Under the pieces are notes generated by a model. That model was not told the origin of the DNA. It saw nothing but the letters and a program-made list of their open reading frames with translations, and did no database searches. A stretch of DNA of 64,000 bases from Gammaproteobacteria bacterium (GTDB lineage: Bacteria; Pseudomonadota; Gammaproteobacteria; Enterobacterales; Psychrobiaceae), in the NCBI GenBank assembly GCA_013214945.1, contig JABSRT010000016.1, positions 1-64,000 on the forward strand, in the 5' to 3' direction. The position numbers and the translations under genes are program-made. Positions 57,328 through 64,000 of this stretch are shown one piece after another. The first letter of the stretch is position 1. Each line of letters opens with the position of its first letter.

Positions 57328-58112
57328 TAGTTACCTCCCACCACATTTAAACCATCCTCAACCTTGCGGCCACCTTGGCGAATGACTTCTTCAAGCTCGT
57401 CGGCGGTCATTTCGTCTTTGCGTACGTCGATAACTTTTTCACCATTTTCCATAATGACAATGCGATCACACAAGCGGTGTACCTGAAAGATATCGTGAGT
57501 AATATAGATAACCAACACGCCTTGTTCCTTTAATTGCTTAGCAAGTTCGTTAACGTGTTCTCTTTCGCGAACAGAGAGGTGGTTGGTTGGTTCATCCATG
57601 ATCACCACCCGATGCTGCGCCTCAACTGCACGGCCAATTTTAATTGACTGTTGTTCACCACCTGAAAGCATGGCAACTTCATCGTCGGGACCGACATTTT
57701 CACGCAAGCCAAAGCTGCGAATAACCTTGCTGCTGGCATCGCGCATCGCGTCAAAATCAAGAAATGAAATGCCACAGATTTTTTTAACTGGCTCGCAGCC
57801 AAGGTAGTAGTTACGGGCAATCGACAGGTTGCCACAAAGGCCTACTGACTGTTGAATCGTCTCGATGCCAAAGTCTATCGCTATTTTAGGGTGAAACTCT
57901 TCTACTTTTTTGCCACTGAGCAACACTTCACCAGAAGTCGGTTCGTGGATCCCGCATAAAACGCGGATTAAGGTAGTTTTACCGGCACCGTTGTCACCAA
58001 CTAGGCCGATTAACTCGCCGGAATTAAACTCGACACTGACATTTTTTAATGCTTCAAATGCGCCAAACTTAAGGCTGATATTATTCATTTTAACTAAGGG
58101 CGTATTGGACAT
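57327..58112 (-). CDS. sugar/inositol ABC transporter ATP-binding protein
   Basis: A 261-residue single-domain ATPase, unlike the tandem RbsA type, closer to FrcA. Walker A GDNGAGKTT is near residue 37, the signature MLSGGEQQSIKIGRA near 145, Walker B VVIMDEPTNH and the switch His in YITHDIFQ. It energises the two flanking permeases. It lies between permease genes, 35 bases after one and overlapping the other. Confidence 0.93.
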   Translation of the reverse strand: MSNTPLVKMNNISLKFGAFEALKNVSVEFNSGELIGLVGDNGAGKTTLIRVLCGIHEPTSGEVLLSGKKVEEFHPKIAIDFGIETIQQSVGLCGNLSIARNYYLGCEPVKKICGISFLDFDAMRDASSKVIRSFGLRENVGPDDEVAMLSGGEQQSIKIGRAVEAQHRVVIMDEPTNHLSVREREHVNELAKQLKEQGVLVIYITHDIFQVHRLCDRIVIMENGEKVIDVRKDEMTADELEEVIRQGGRKVEDGLNVVGGN

Positions 58113-58147
58113 GATATTTACCTTTTATTATTATTTAAGATTATTAA

Positions 58148-59116
58148 TCAGCTTGCGCTAGCAAAACGTTTAGATATGTAAGTATTAAAAATCACCGAAC
58201 AAATGAGTAAAATACCGACGAAGGTAATAAACCAAGAGGTTGGCGCACCTAGAGCAATTAACTCGTAACGCACCGCCGTTATTAGCAAGGCACCGAGCAA
58301 TGCGCCTAAAATAGAGCCTCGACCACCGGTCAATAACGTGCCGCCGATAACCGCTGCCGCAATAGCTTCTAGCTCTTGTTCTTGGCCAAGCGTGACGTGA
58401 GTTTGAGGTTGATCTGCGAGGGTTAAAATGGCACTTAATCCAGCCAATACCGCACTTAATACGTAAGCAAAGGTTTTTACTTTGCCGACCCGAATTCCTC
58501 GTGAGAGTGCACTAGCAGGGTCGCCACCGACCGCCATCAAATGATTACCGAAGCGGGTACGGTTCATCACAATGCTAAATACTACGGTCAGTAATAAACA
58601 CCAGATCACGGCGTTTTCAACGCCAAACCAGTTGCCGCCCATCGTTTCGACCAGCCAATGGTCGCGTGACTCGCGAGGCAACGTGCTAACACTACCGCCC
58701 GATTGCACATAGATCACCCCACGCCAGAAAAACAATGTGCCCACGGTGACGATCATCGATGAAAGATTAAACCGCACCACAAACAAGGCATTAAGTAAGC
58801 CTGCTAACGTCGCTAGAACGAGCGATAAAATGACCGCCAGAGTAACGCCAACAAAAGGCACTAACATGATAAAAGAAATACCGGTCAGGCCGTAAATTGA
58901 GCCAACCGAAAGGTCGATTTCACGGGTCATCATCACGAGTGCCTGACCAATAGCGAGTAACCCTAGAATAGCCGCAAAATGCAGAATGCTTTTCTGAGTA
59001 AAACCACTTAACCAGCCCGCGGGATCAATGACAGCGAATATAATATAGATGGTGAAAACACCGATAATCGCGCCGGCGTCGGGCCGTTTTTTTAAAAACT
59101 TACTAAGGTAATTCAT
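58148..59116 (-). CDS. sugar/inositol ABC transporter permease 1
   Basis: A 322-residue permease of the same family as the gene at 56359, but different in sequence. ASALSRGIRVGKVKTFAYV is the EAA-like loop; EQELEAIAAAVIGGTLLTGGRGS matches the family. Eight or more helices. With the second permease it probably forms a heterodimer. It lies 164 bases downstream of the isomerase gene, with a pair of TAACCGAAAATT direct repeats between. Confidence 0.9.
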   Translation of the reverse strand: MNYLSKFLKKRPDAGAIIGVFTIYIIFAVIDPAGWLSGFTQKSILHFAAILGLLAIGQALVMMTREIDLSVGSIYGLTGISFIMLVPFVGVTLAVILSLVLATLAGLLNALFVVRFNLSSMIVTVGTLFFWRGVIYVQSGGSVSTLPRESRDHWLVETMGGNWFGVENAVIWCLLLTVVFSIVMNRTRFGNHLMAVGGDPASALSRGIRVGKVKTFAYVLSAVLAGLSAILTLADQPQTHVTLGQEQELEAIAAAVIGGTLLTGGRGSILGALLGALLITAVRYELIALGAPTSWFITFVGILLICSVIFNTYISKRFASAS

Positions 59117-59279
59117 ACCTATTCCTCACTACATGGTTATGAGAATTACCGGTATCAGTAACAGAGATTGGCGAAATCAAGGCTAGTCGGTGACTAACCA
59201 TCGTATTAACCGAAAATTGCTACCTAACCGAAAATTATATGATTAACGTTATGGCTGCACAGTCCTGCAGCCGTGCTGA

Positions 59280-60242
59280 TTAAATCGGTGGTAATTCGTA
59301 ATCCGACACTTCAGAAGGCATACAACGTTGCAGCAGTTCTACCGACTTCTTGACGCCTTCATAACGAGATAGATTCATATCTTCATGCTCAATACTAAGC
59401 ACGTCGTCATATCCGGCAAGTCGAAGTTCATAACAGAACTGGCGCCACCATAGTTCGCTTTGACCATAACCTAAGGTTACATAAGACCAGCTACGCTCGG
59501 AAACTTGACTGTGGTTTAAAGTTTCAAGACGCGAGTTTTGGGCGCAAGCTTGCGGGTTAATCCAGGTATCTTTGGCATGGACATGATAGATACAGTCACC
59601 TAGCTCACGGATCACCGCTAGCGGATCAGCACCCATCCATAATAAATGGCTAGGGTCAAAATTAAGGCCGACAGTTTTCCCCACTTCGCCGCGCAGGCGT
59701 TTGAAACTTTGGGCGTTATACACCACTTGACCACCGTGCATTTCCAAGCAAAGTTTACTGATGCCACGGCCATTAGCCGTTTTAACTAATTGCTGCCAGT
59801 AAGGGATCACTTTTTCCTCCCATTGCCACTGTAAAATCTGGCCAGTTTCAGGCGGCCAAGCACTAATAATCCAATTGGGATGAAGATCGCCCGGAGCCCC
59901 CGGCAAGCCAGACATTAAGTTGACTCGTTCGATATCCATGCGTGAAGCTAATTCAATTGTTTTATCGACCACGTTTGCTTCAGCTTGACCGCTTGGCGCT
60001 GGGTGCAGCTGATTGCCGTTGGCGTTGAGGGCTGAAATAGCCAAACCGTGATCTTTAATCTTGGCTTGAAACTCTCGCATCCGCGCTGGGTTGTCCAGCA
60101 GATCATCAAGATTTATATGAGGCGCGCCAGACCAATTACCAGTTGCGAACTCAAGATAATCAAGACCTAATTCTGCCGATGTCTTGAGTAACTCATCGAA
60201 ACATAAATGGCTGAGACTATCGCTTACTAATCCTATTTTCAT
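59280..60242 (-). CDS. sugar phosphate isomerase/epimerase-like TIM-barrel protein
   Basis: A 320-residue AP_endonuc_2-type TIM barrel. Metal-binding residues fit the family: LCLEMHGGQVVYN, GLNFDPSHLLWMGADP, CIYHVHAKDTWIN and LSIEHEDMNLSRYEG. IolE/IolI/IolH and many related isomerases or dehydratases share this pattern. Beside an inositol-type dehydrogenase an inosose or keto-inositol step is likely, but another cyclitol or sugar is possible. Start 20 bases upstream of the dehydrogenase stop. Confidence 0.85.
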   Translation of the reverse strand: MKIGLVSDSLSHLCFDELLKTSAELGLDYLEFATGNWSGAPHINLDDLLDNPARMREFQAKIKDHGLAISALNANGNQLHPAPSGQAEANVVDKTIELASRMDIERVNLMSGLPGAPGDLHPNWIISAWPPETGQILQWQWEEKVIPYWQQLVKTANGRGISKLCLEMHGGQVVYNAQSFKRLRGEVGKTVGLNFDPSHLLWMGADPLAVIRELGDCIYHVHAKDTWINPQACAQNSRLETLNHSQVSERSWSYVTLGYGQSELWWRQFCYELRLAGYDDVLSIEHEDMNLSRYEGVKKSVELLQRCMPSEVSDYELPPI

Positions 60243-60261
60243 TGCATACTCCTATGGATCA

Positions 60262-61254
60262 TTACCAGTTCAACGTAACTGGCTGGCCACTTTCTAATGA
60301 CTTCACAGCGGCTTCTGCTAATAGCAGCGCTCGTTCGCCATCTTGCACACTTGGATTAAGTGCTACCGTGCCGTTAATTGCGTCAACGAAGTGGGCCCAT
60401 TCAATGCGATAAGAATCGGCGTAGCGCTCGAGGAAGAAATGCAATGGTTTTTGTGACATCACGCCATCGACAGTTGATTTAACTAACGAGCTTTCGACCA
60501 CATTAGCGACACTAAGCATGCCTTTACTGCCGTGTACTTCGATGCGCTGGTCGTAGCCATATGCCGCGCGGCGACTGTTAGTGATGACCGCCATTTTGCC
60601 GCTGGCACATTGCAGACTGACAATGGCGGTATCGATATCGCCCAGTTTCTTAATTTCTGGATCCGTTAGGCTTGCTGCCGTCGCATGCACCGAAACCGGC
60701 TCTTCACCTAACAACCAACGTGCCATATCAAAGTCATGAATGGTCATATCTCTAAACATGCCACCTGAAACTTTTAGATATTCAATGGGCAGGGCGCCTG
60801 GATCGCGAGAATTAATCGTCAGCAATTCAAGTTCACCAATTTCTCCGGCCACTAAGCTCTGCTGTAAATGAGCAAAGTTAGGATCGAAACGACGATTAAA
60901 CCCAACCATCAGTTTGCCGCCCGTTTCTTTTACCACTTCAACACATTGGCGAACTCGCTCAATACTTAAATCGATTGGTTTTTCACAAAAAACAGCCTTA
61001 CCAGCCAAAATAGCTTGTTCACTAAGATTAGCGTGGGTATCGGTTGCTGAAGCAACCACGACAACATCTACCTCGGCATCAGCGATAAGCTCTTCAACAC
61101 TAACGACCTTGGCACCGTATTTTGCGGCCAGCTGTGTTGCAGCATCGTGATTAATATCTGCTACATAACGCAAGCGGCTTTGTGGGTGTGATGCAATGTT
61201 GCAAGCATGGATCTGCCCGATCCGGCCCGCGCCAATTAAGGCAACTGATAACAT
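60262..61254 (-). CDS. iolG: Gfo/Idh/MocA oxidoreductase, inositol 2-dehydrogenase-like
   Basis: A 330-residue NAD-dependent dehydrogenase. The Rossmann motif is VALIGAGRIGQIHACNI at the start; the Lys-containing motif is FCEKPIDL near residue 95; MTIHDFDMARWLLGEEP near residue 175 carries the active-site Asp/His pair. Family members oxidise myo-inositol, scyllo-inositol or other sugars; the symbol rests on family plus context. It lies 20 bases from the isomerase and after a hairpin that follows the binding-protein gene. Confidence 0.75.
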   Translation of the reverse strand: MLSVALIGAGRIGQIHACNIASHPQSRLRYVADINHDAATQLAAKYGAKVVSVEELIADAEVDVVVVASATDTHANLSEQAILAGKAVFCEKPIDLSIERVRQCVEVVKETGGKLMVGFNRRFDPNFAHLQQSLVAGEIGELELLTINSRDPGALPIEYLKVSGGMFRDMTIHDFDMARWLLGEEPVSVHATAASLTDPEIKKLGDIDTAIVSLQCASGKMAVITNSRRAAYGYDQRIEVHGSKGMLSVANVVESSLVKSTVDGVMSQKPLHFFLERYADSYRIEWAHFVDAINGTVALNPSVQDGERALLLAEAAVKSLESGQPVTLNW

Positions 61255-61270
61255 AGAAATTTCCTTGATA

Positions 61271-61303
61271 AAAAGCCTGCCCAGTAAATAAGCATTGGGC
61301 AGG
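61271..61303 (-). terminator. intercistronic terminator after the binding-protein gene
   Basis: On the minus strand CCTGCCCA pairs with TGGGCAGG around a 12-base loop, followed by CTTTTT. It lies between the binding-protein stop and the iolG start, so it likely reduces read-through and lets the binding protein be made in excess. Confidence 0.75.
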
Positions 61304-61376
61304 AAGAGATAAACAAATAGAGGTGTATACGGATGTGAGGGCTACAATGACAGCCCAACGAAAGGGTTAGCAGGTT

Positions 61377-62402
61377 TTACCAGATATTCTGCTTTTCATA
61401 TTCTTCACCAAAAATATTCTTAACTTGTGATACCCAGCTATCGATATTGCTTTTCTTAACCACAATAGGACCGGTTAGAATGTCAGAAGATGGTGATAAA
61501 CCGCGGGTTTTATTCCAGTACAACCATTCCATTGGTGCGAAACCTTGCAGCCAAAAACCTTGGCTATTCGTTGCTAGCAATTTACCAGTACGGATACCTT
61601 CGAGTGCGACTGGGCTAGCATCGACAGTAATGATGGTAACGCCTTTGTTATCAACATCTGGGCTCAAGCCCATATCGTCGGCAACACCGTAAGCCCAAGG
61701 TGAAGACCAAGACGCAACAGTGAAAATGTAATTGGTGTCTGTATTACGAGTTAGGTACGCCTGCATTGCGTTACGGGCTTTGGCCGGTTCTGCACCGATA
61801 AAGAGATTATCAACCTCAACGCCTTGAGCTTTCATTGCGTCAGCCATTCCTTTGCAGCGTGCTTTTAAACCATTATGTGCGGCATCGTGAATTGCACACA
61901 TCACTTTAGTCGGTTTTGGAATTGCACCAGTATTCGCCTGCTCGATAGCGTACAGACCTAAATCGTAGCCAGTTTTGTACTCGTCACCGCCGATATAAGT
62001 GAGGTAAGGGATCCGCTCCCCTTTAGGGCGACTATCCGGAATATTGAATGCCACTACTGGAATACCACTGGCAATGGCTTTATTAAGGATGGGTTCCATC
62101 GCTTGAGCGCTCACAATCGGTACTGCGATGCCGTCTGGTTTTGTTGCAATGACCTGCTCTAACAACTGGATATGCTTTTGAATACTGTATTCATTGGTTG
62201 AGACATATTCTGTTTTTACGTTGGGGTAGCGTATTTCGAATTCTTCGAGCGACAAGGTTAGCCACTTCATGTTGGCATCGTTTGAGCCAATATGTGAAAC
62301 CATAACAAAACGCATATCAGCTTCGGCTTCGGCTGCAAAAGTTGGTGCTACAGCACCTAGTGTTAGTGCGCTTGCTAATAATAGCGATGAAACTTTTTTC
62401 AT
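61377..62402 (-). CDS. periplasmic sugar/inositol-binding protein
   Basis: A 341-residue exported protein with a clear signal peptide (MKKVSSLLLASALTLGAVAP..., cleaved after FAA). The mature part, RFVMVSHIGSNDANMKWLT, then VAFNIPDSRPKGERIPYLTYIG, and the C-terminal GLSPSSDILTGP-containing region have the two-lobe pattern of Peripla_BP_4 sugar binders. RBS CTAGGAG is strong. It is the first gene of the ABC-dehydrogenase locus and is divergent from a LacI regulator. Confidence 0.92.
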   Translation of the reverse strand: MKKVSSLLLASALTLGAVAPTFAAEAEADMRFVMVSHIGSNDANMKWLTLSLEEFEIRYPNVKTEYVSTNEYSIQKHIQLLEQVIATKPDGIAVPIVSAQAMEPILNKAIASGIPVVAFNIPDSRPKGERIPYLTYIGGDEYKTGYDLGLYAIEQANTGAIPKPTKVMCAIHDAAHNGLKARCKGMADAMKAQGVEVDNLFIGAEPAKARNAMQAYLTRNTDTNYIFTVASWSSPWAYGVADDMGLSPDVDNKGVTIITVDASPVALEGIRTGKLLATNSQGFWLQGFAPMEWLYWNKTRGLSPSSDILTGPIVVKKSNIDSWVSQVKNIFGEEYEKQNIW

Positions 62403-62470
62403 TTTTTTCTCCTAGTGTGAACCGAAGGGCCGGTTCAATGTTGTTTAATTATTTTTTTACTTCTGGAGAT

Positions 62471-62489
62471 ATGAACTCAATGAGTTCAT
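62471..62489. promoter_or_regulatory. palindromic operator candidate at the binding-protein promoter
   Basis: ATGAACTCAATGAGTTCAT, a perfect 9-bp inverted repeat around one base. It begins just downstream of the -10 box, at about +1 to +20 of the predicted transcript, the classical site for repression by a LacI-family protein. Confidence 0.7.
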
Positions 62490-62496
62490 AAATTGA

Positions 62497-62525
62497 ACAC
62501 TACACGTGTCATTTTGAGGTGTCAA
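62497..62525 (-). promoter_or_regulatory. sigma-70 promoter of the transport locus
   Basis: On the minus strand TTGACA (62525-62520), a 17-base spacer and TAGTGT (62502-62497). The -35 box is a perfect consensus. Transcription should start near 62490. Confidence 0.7.
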
Positions 62526-62610
62526 CAGTCTTTTTTTTGAGCGCCCATTTCATTGTATGTTCATTTTTATAAAATAAATGACTTGTTTTGTTACCGTCGA
62601 CAAGCTGAAA

Positions 62611-62630
62611 AATGAGCGGGCATGCTCATT
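62611..62630. promoter_or_regulatory. palindrome sharing the ATGA/TCAT half-site
   Basis: AATGAGC-GGGCAT-GCTCATT, a perfect 7-bp inverted repeat in the divergent intergenic region; possible second regulator site. Confidence 0.5.
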
Positions 62631-62915
62631 GAGGAGTAATAGCTATCAGGCCAAATAAAAAGTGAGAAAACGCATAAGTCATAAATTTATTTAGCAATGA
62701 CTTATTGTTTTACCATGAGTTTGGTATGCACTTAAATTGTTTGATAACAATAAGTTGTCTTGATGTTCGTGTGGTGTTATTAGGTTTTATTTTGATGTTT
62801 ATTAAATTGCACAACGTGCATTGATTTGATTTTTTTATTAAATAATTTTCTTAAATTGGCTCATTATACGAAATACACAAGAGTCCTATTTTTGAGATGT
62901 ATGACTGTTGAAATG

Positions 62916-62936
62916 AATGAGGTGTTTAACCTCATT
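62916..62936. promoter_or_regulatory. palindrome upstream of the LacI gene
   Basis: AATGAGGT-GTTTA-ACCTCATT, a perfect 8-bp inverted repeat about 97 bases before the regulator start; possible autoregulatory site. Confidence 0.5.
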
Positions 62937-63032
62937 TTGAGAGGTGATTGAAACTTTCCTTATATCAGCTTGCAATTGTCACAGGGTTTTTTTAGCATGT
63001 ACTGCTACGATCCAATAAAAGGTTACTGTTCC

Positions 63033-64000
63033 ATGTCCACCGTTTTAGACATTCCTAAGAAGACGACTCTCAAGCAAGTAGCTGCTCGTGCTGGTGTTAG
63101 TCTGGCGACAGTGGACCGCGTCATAAGTAATCGCACTAAAGTTAGTAGCCATACTCGCGAGCGGGTTATTGCCGCGATGCAAGAATTGTCTGCTGACGCT
63201 CAAGAGCAATCGGCGCAAACTAAATCACAATCAAAGTCACAATCTAGGCCGCTCAGTTATGGTTTTGTGATGGAGTCGGGTACACCATTTCTTAATTCCA
63301 TCGAACAGGTGGTGGACTCTATTGGTGATAGTTACAGCGCGTTAAATACTACATTTTCAACCTATAGCCTATCAATGTTCAATTTGCCCGACTATCTCGC
63401 ATTGCTCCAACAAGCGGCGGCTAAACATGACGGCCTCATTTTGGTTTGCCGGGAAGACGCGGCTATTTCTTCTGCTGTGAATAAGATCATGGCGCAGGGA
63501 ACCCCAATTGTCTGCCTAACGACGGACCTAAGCGATACCACTCGCTTAGGATATATCGGGATGAACCATGCCAGTGCTGGTCGGACTGCTGGGCACTTAA
63601 TGGGACGATTTATCGGGAAAACAGCCGGTGAGGTTGTGCTGGTGGTCAGCGCTTCTTATCGTGCTCAATACGAACGTGAGCTGGGGTTTCGCCGGATCAT
63701 TCGAGAAGAGTTCCCTAATTTAACTATTCGTGAATCGCTTAATAATCATGATCTTGATGAAGAAAGTTACGGTAGTTTGATTACTTTATTTAACTCTGGC
63801 ACAAAGCCTTTAGGCGTCTATAGTGTTGCTGGTGGTACTAGTGGTGTGGCTAATGCGATAAAAAAAATGGGCTGGACTAACGATGTGGTGTATATCGGCC
63901 ATGAATTAAATGAGAGTTCTTATACCTTGTTGTCTAATAATGAGATTGACGTCATTATTGATCAAGATTTACGCGCCGAAGCCGTTGCCGCAGTTAATGT
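63033..64000 (+). CDS. LacI-family transcriptional regulator (3' end beyond window)
   Basis: An incomplete frame of 322 codons from ATG with AAAAGG upstream. The N-terminal helix-turn-helix is KTTLKQVAARAGVSLATVDR, followed by a hinge-like RVISNRTKVS. The rest is a periplasmic-binding-type inducer domain (SYGFVMESGTPF, GLILVCREDAA, GVYSVAGGTSGVA, YIGHELNESSYTLL). The gene is divergent from the ABC-dehydrogenase locus, with three palindromes between, so local control by a sugar or cyclitol is likely. The true stop lies past base 64000. Confidence 0.9.
   Translation, partial: MSTVLDIPKKTTLKQVAARAGVSLATVDRVISNRTKVSSHTRERVIAAMQELSADAQEQSAQTKSQSKSQSRPLSYGFVMESGTPFLNSIEQVVDSIGDSYSALNTTFSTYSLSMFNLPDYLALLQQAAAKHDGLILVCREDAAISSAVNKIMAQGTPIVCLTTDLSDTTRLGYIGMNHASAGRTAGHLMGRFIGKTAGEVVLVVSASYRAQYERELGFRRIIREEFPNLTIRESLNNHDLDEESYGSLITLFNSGTKPLGVYSVAGGTSGVANAIKKMGWTNDVVYIGHELNESSYTLLSNNEIDVIIDQDLRAEAVAAVN

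Noticed and set aside
59207-59236. Direct repeat TAACCGAAAATT with 18-bp period
   Set aside because: Only two copies in a gene gap; too little to call a regulatory array.
1-64000. CRISPR array, prophage, integron or toxin-antitoxin or restriction system
   Set aside because: No regular direct-repeat/spacer array, phage structural gene, integrase or restriction/methylase gene was seen on either strand.

Overview
The window looks like a chromosomal segment of a marine gammaproteobacterium of the Alteromonadales type (Colwellia/Thalassotalea/Shewanella-like); this is inferred from content, not from a search. The evidence is moderate-to-low GC, the gene orders tRNA-Gly/orn/rsgA/psd, hrpB-mrcB and ssrS-fau next to ygfB-pepP-ubiH-ubiI, and the gcvT-gcvH-gcvP block. 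Many chemoreceptors, histidine kinases and cyclic-di-GMP proteins also fit a motile marine bacterium.

Layout. 1-20 kb is core genome: tRNA-Gly(GCC), oligoribonuclease, RsgA, phosphatidylserine decarboxylase, an EamA exporter, PBP1b, HrpB helicase, 5-formyl-THF cyclo-ligase with 6S RNA just upstream, YgfB, PepP, two ubiquinone hydroxylases and the glycine cleavage system. 20-30 kb is more AT-rich and patchy: a metallo-beta-lactamase/rhodanese fusion, a tandem universal stress protein, a decayed IS3-family transposase end, a dCache-GGDEF-EAL protein, two inverted-repeat elements and small membrane or folding genes. 29-43 kb is rich in sensors: a periplasmic binding protein, two chemoreceptors, a PAS histidine kinase divergent from a substrate-binding protein, and the wreck of a siderophore-type locus (AraC tail, truncated PepSY_TM protein, frameshifted small membrane protein). 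43-49.5 kb holds adenosine deaminase with an adenine-type purine riboswitch leader, a GST, a U32 peptidase/RlhA-like protein, a DUF1287 protein and an FMN-dependent hydroxy-acid dehydrogenase. 49.5-54.4 kb is one gene for a sensor kinase with five extracytoplasmic solute-binding modules. 54.7-56.2 kb is a nickel superoxide dismutase operon (sodN-sodX) with two small upstream genes and a Fur-like box. 56.3-64 kb is an ABC transporter plus inositol-dehydrogenase-type locus, divergent from a LacI-family regulator that runs off the window end.

How the genes work together. The last locus is a self-contained uptake and catabolic regulon: binding protein, two permeases, ATPase, Gfo/Idh/MocA dehydrogenase and TIM-barrel isomerase. 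Its promoter has a perfect 19-bp palindrome at the predicted transcription start, and a hairpin with a T-run separates the binding-protein gene from the rest. The adenine riboswitch ties adenosine deaminase to purine supply. The NiSOD operon pairs the enzyme with its leader peptidase. The two histidine kinases share a very similar kinase core and neither has a response regulator beside it.

The least ordinary items are the five-binding-module kinase, the riboswitch with its start-site hairpin, the NiSOD operon with two unassigned partners, the ABC-locus operator architecture and several small inverted-repeat elements. I saw no CRISPR array, prophage, integron or classical defence system.
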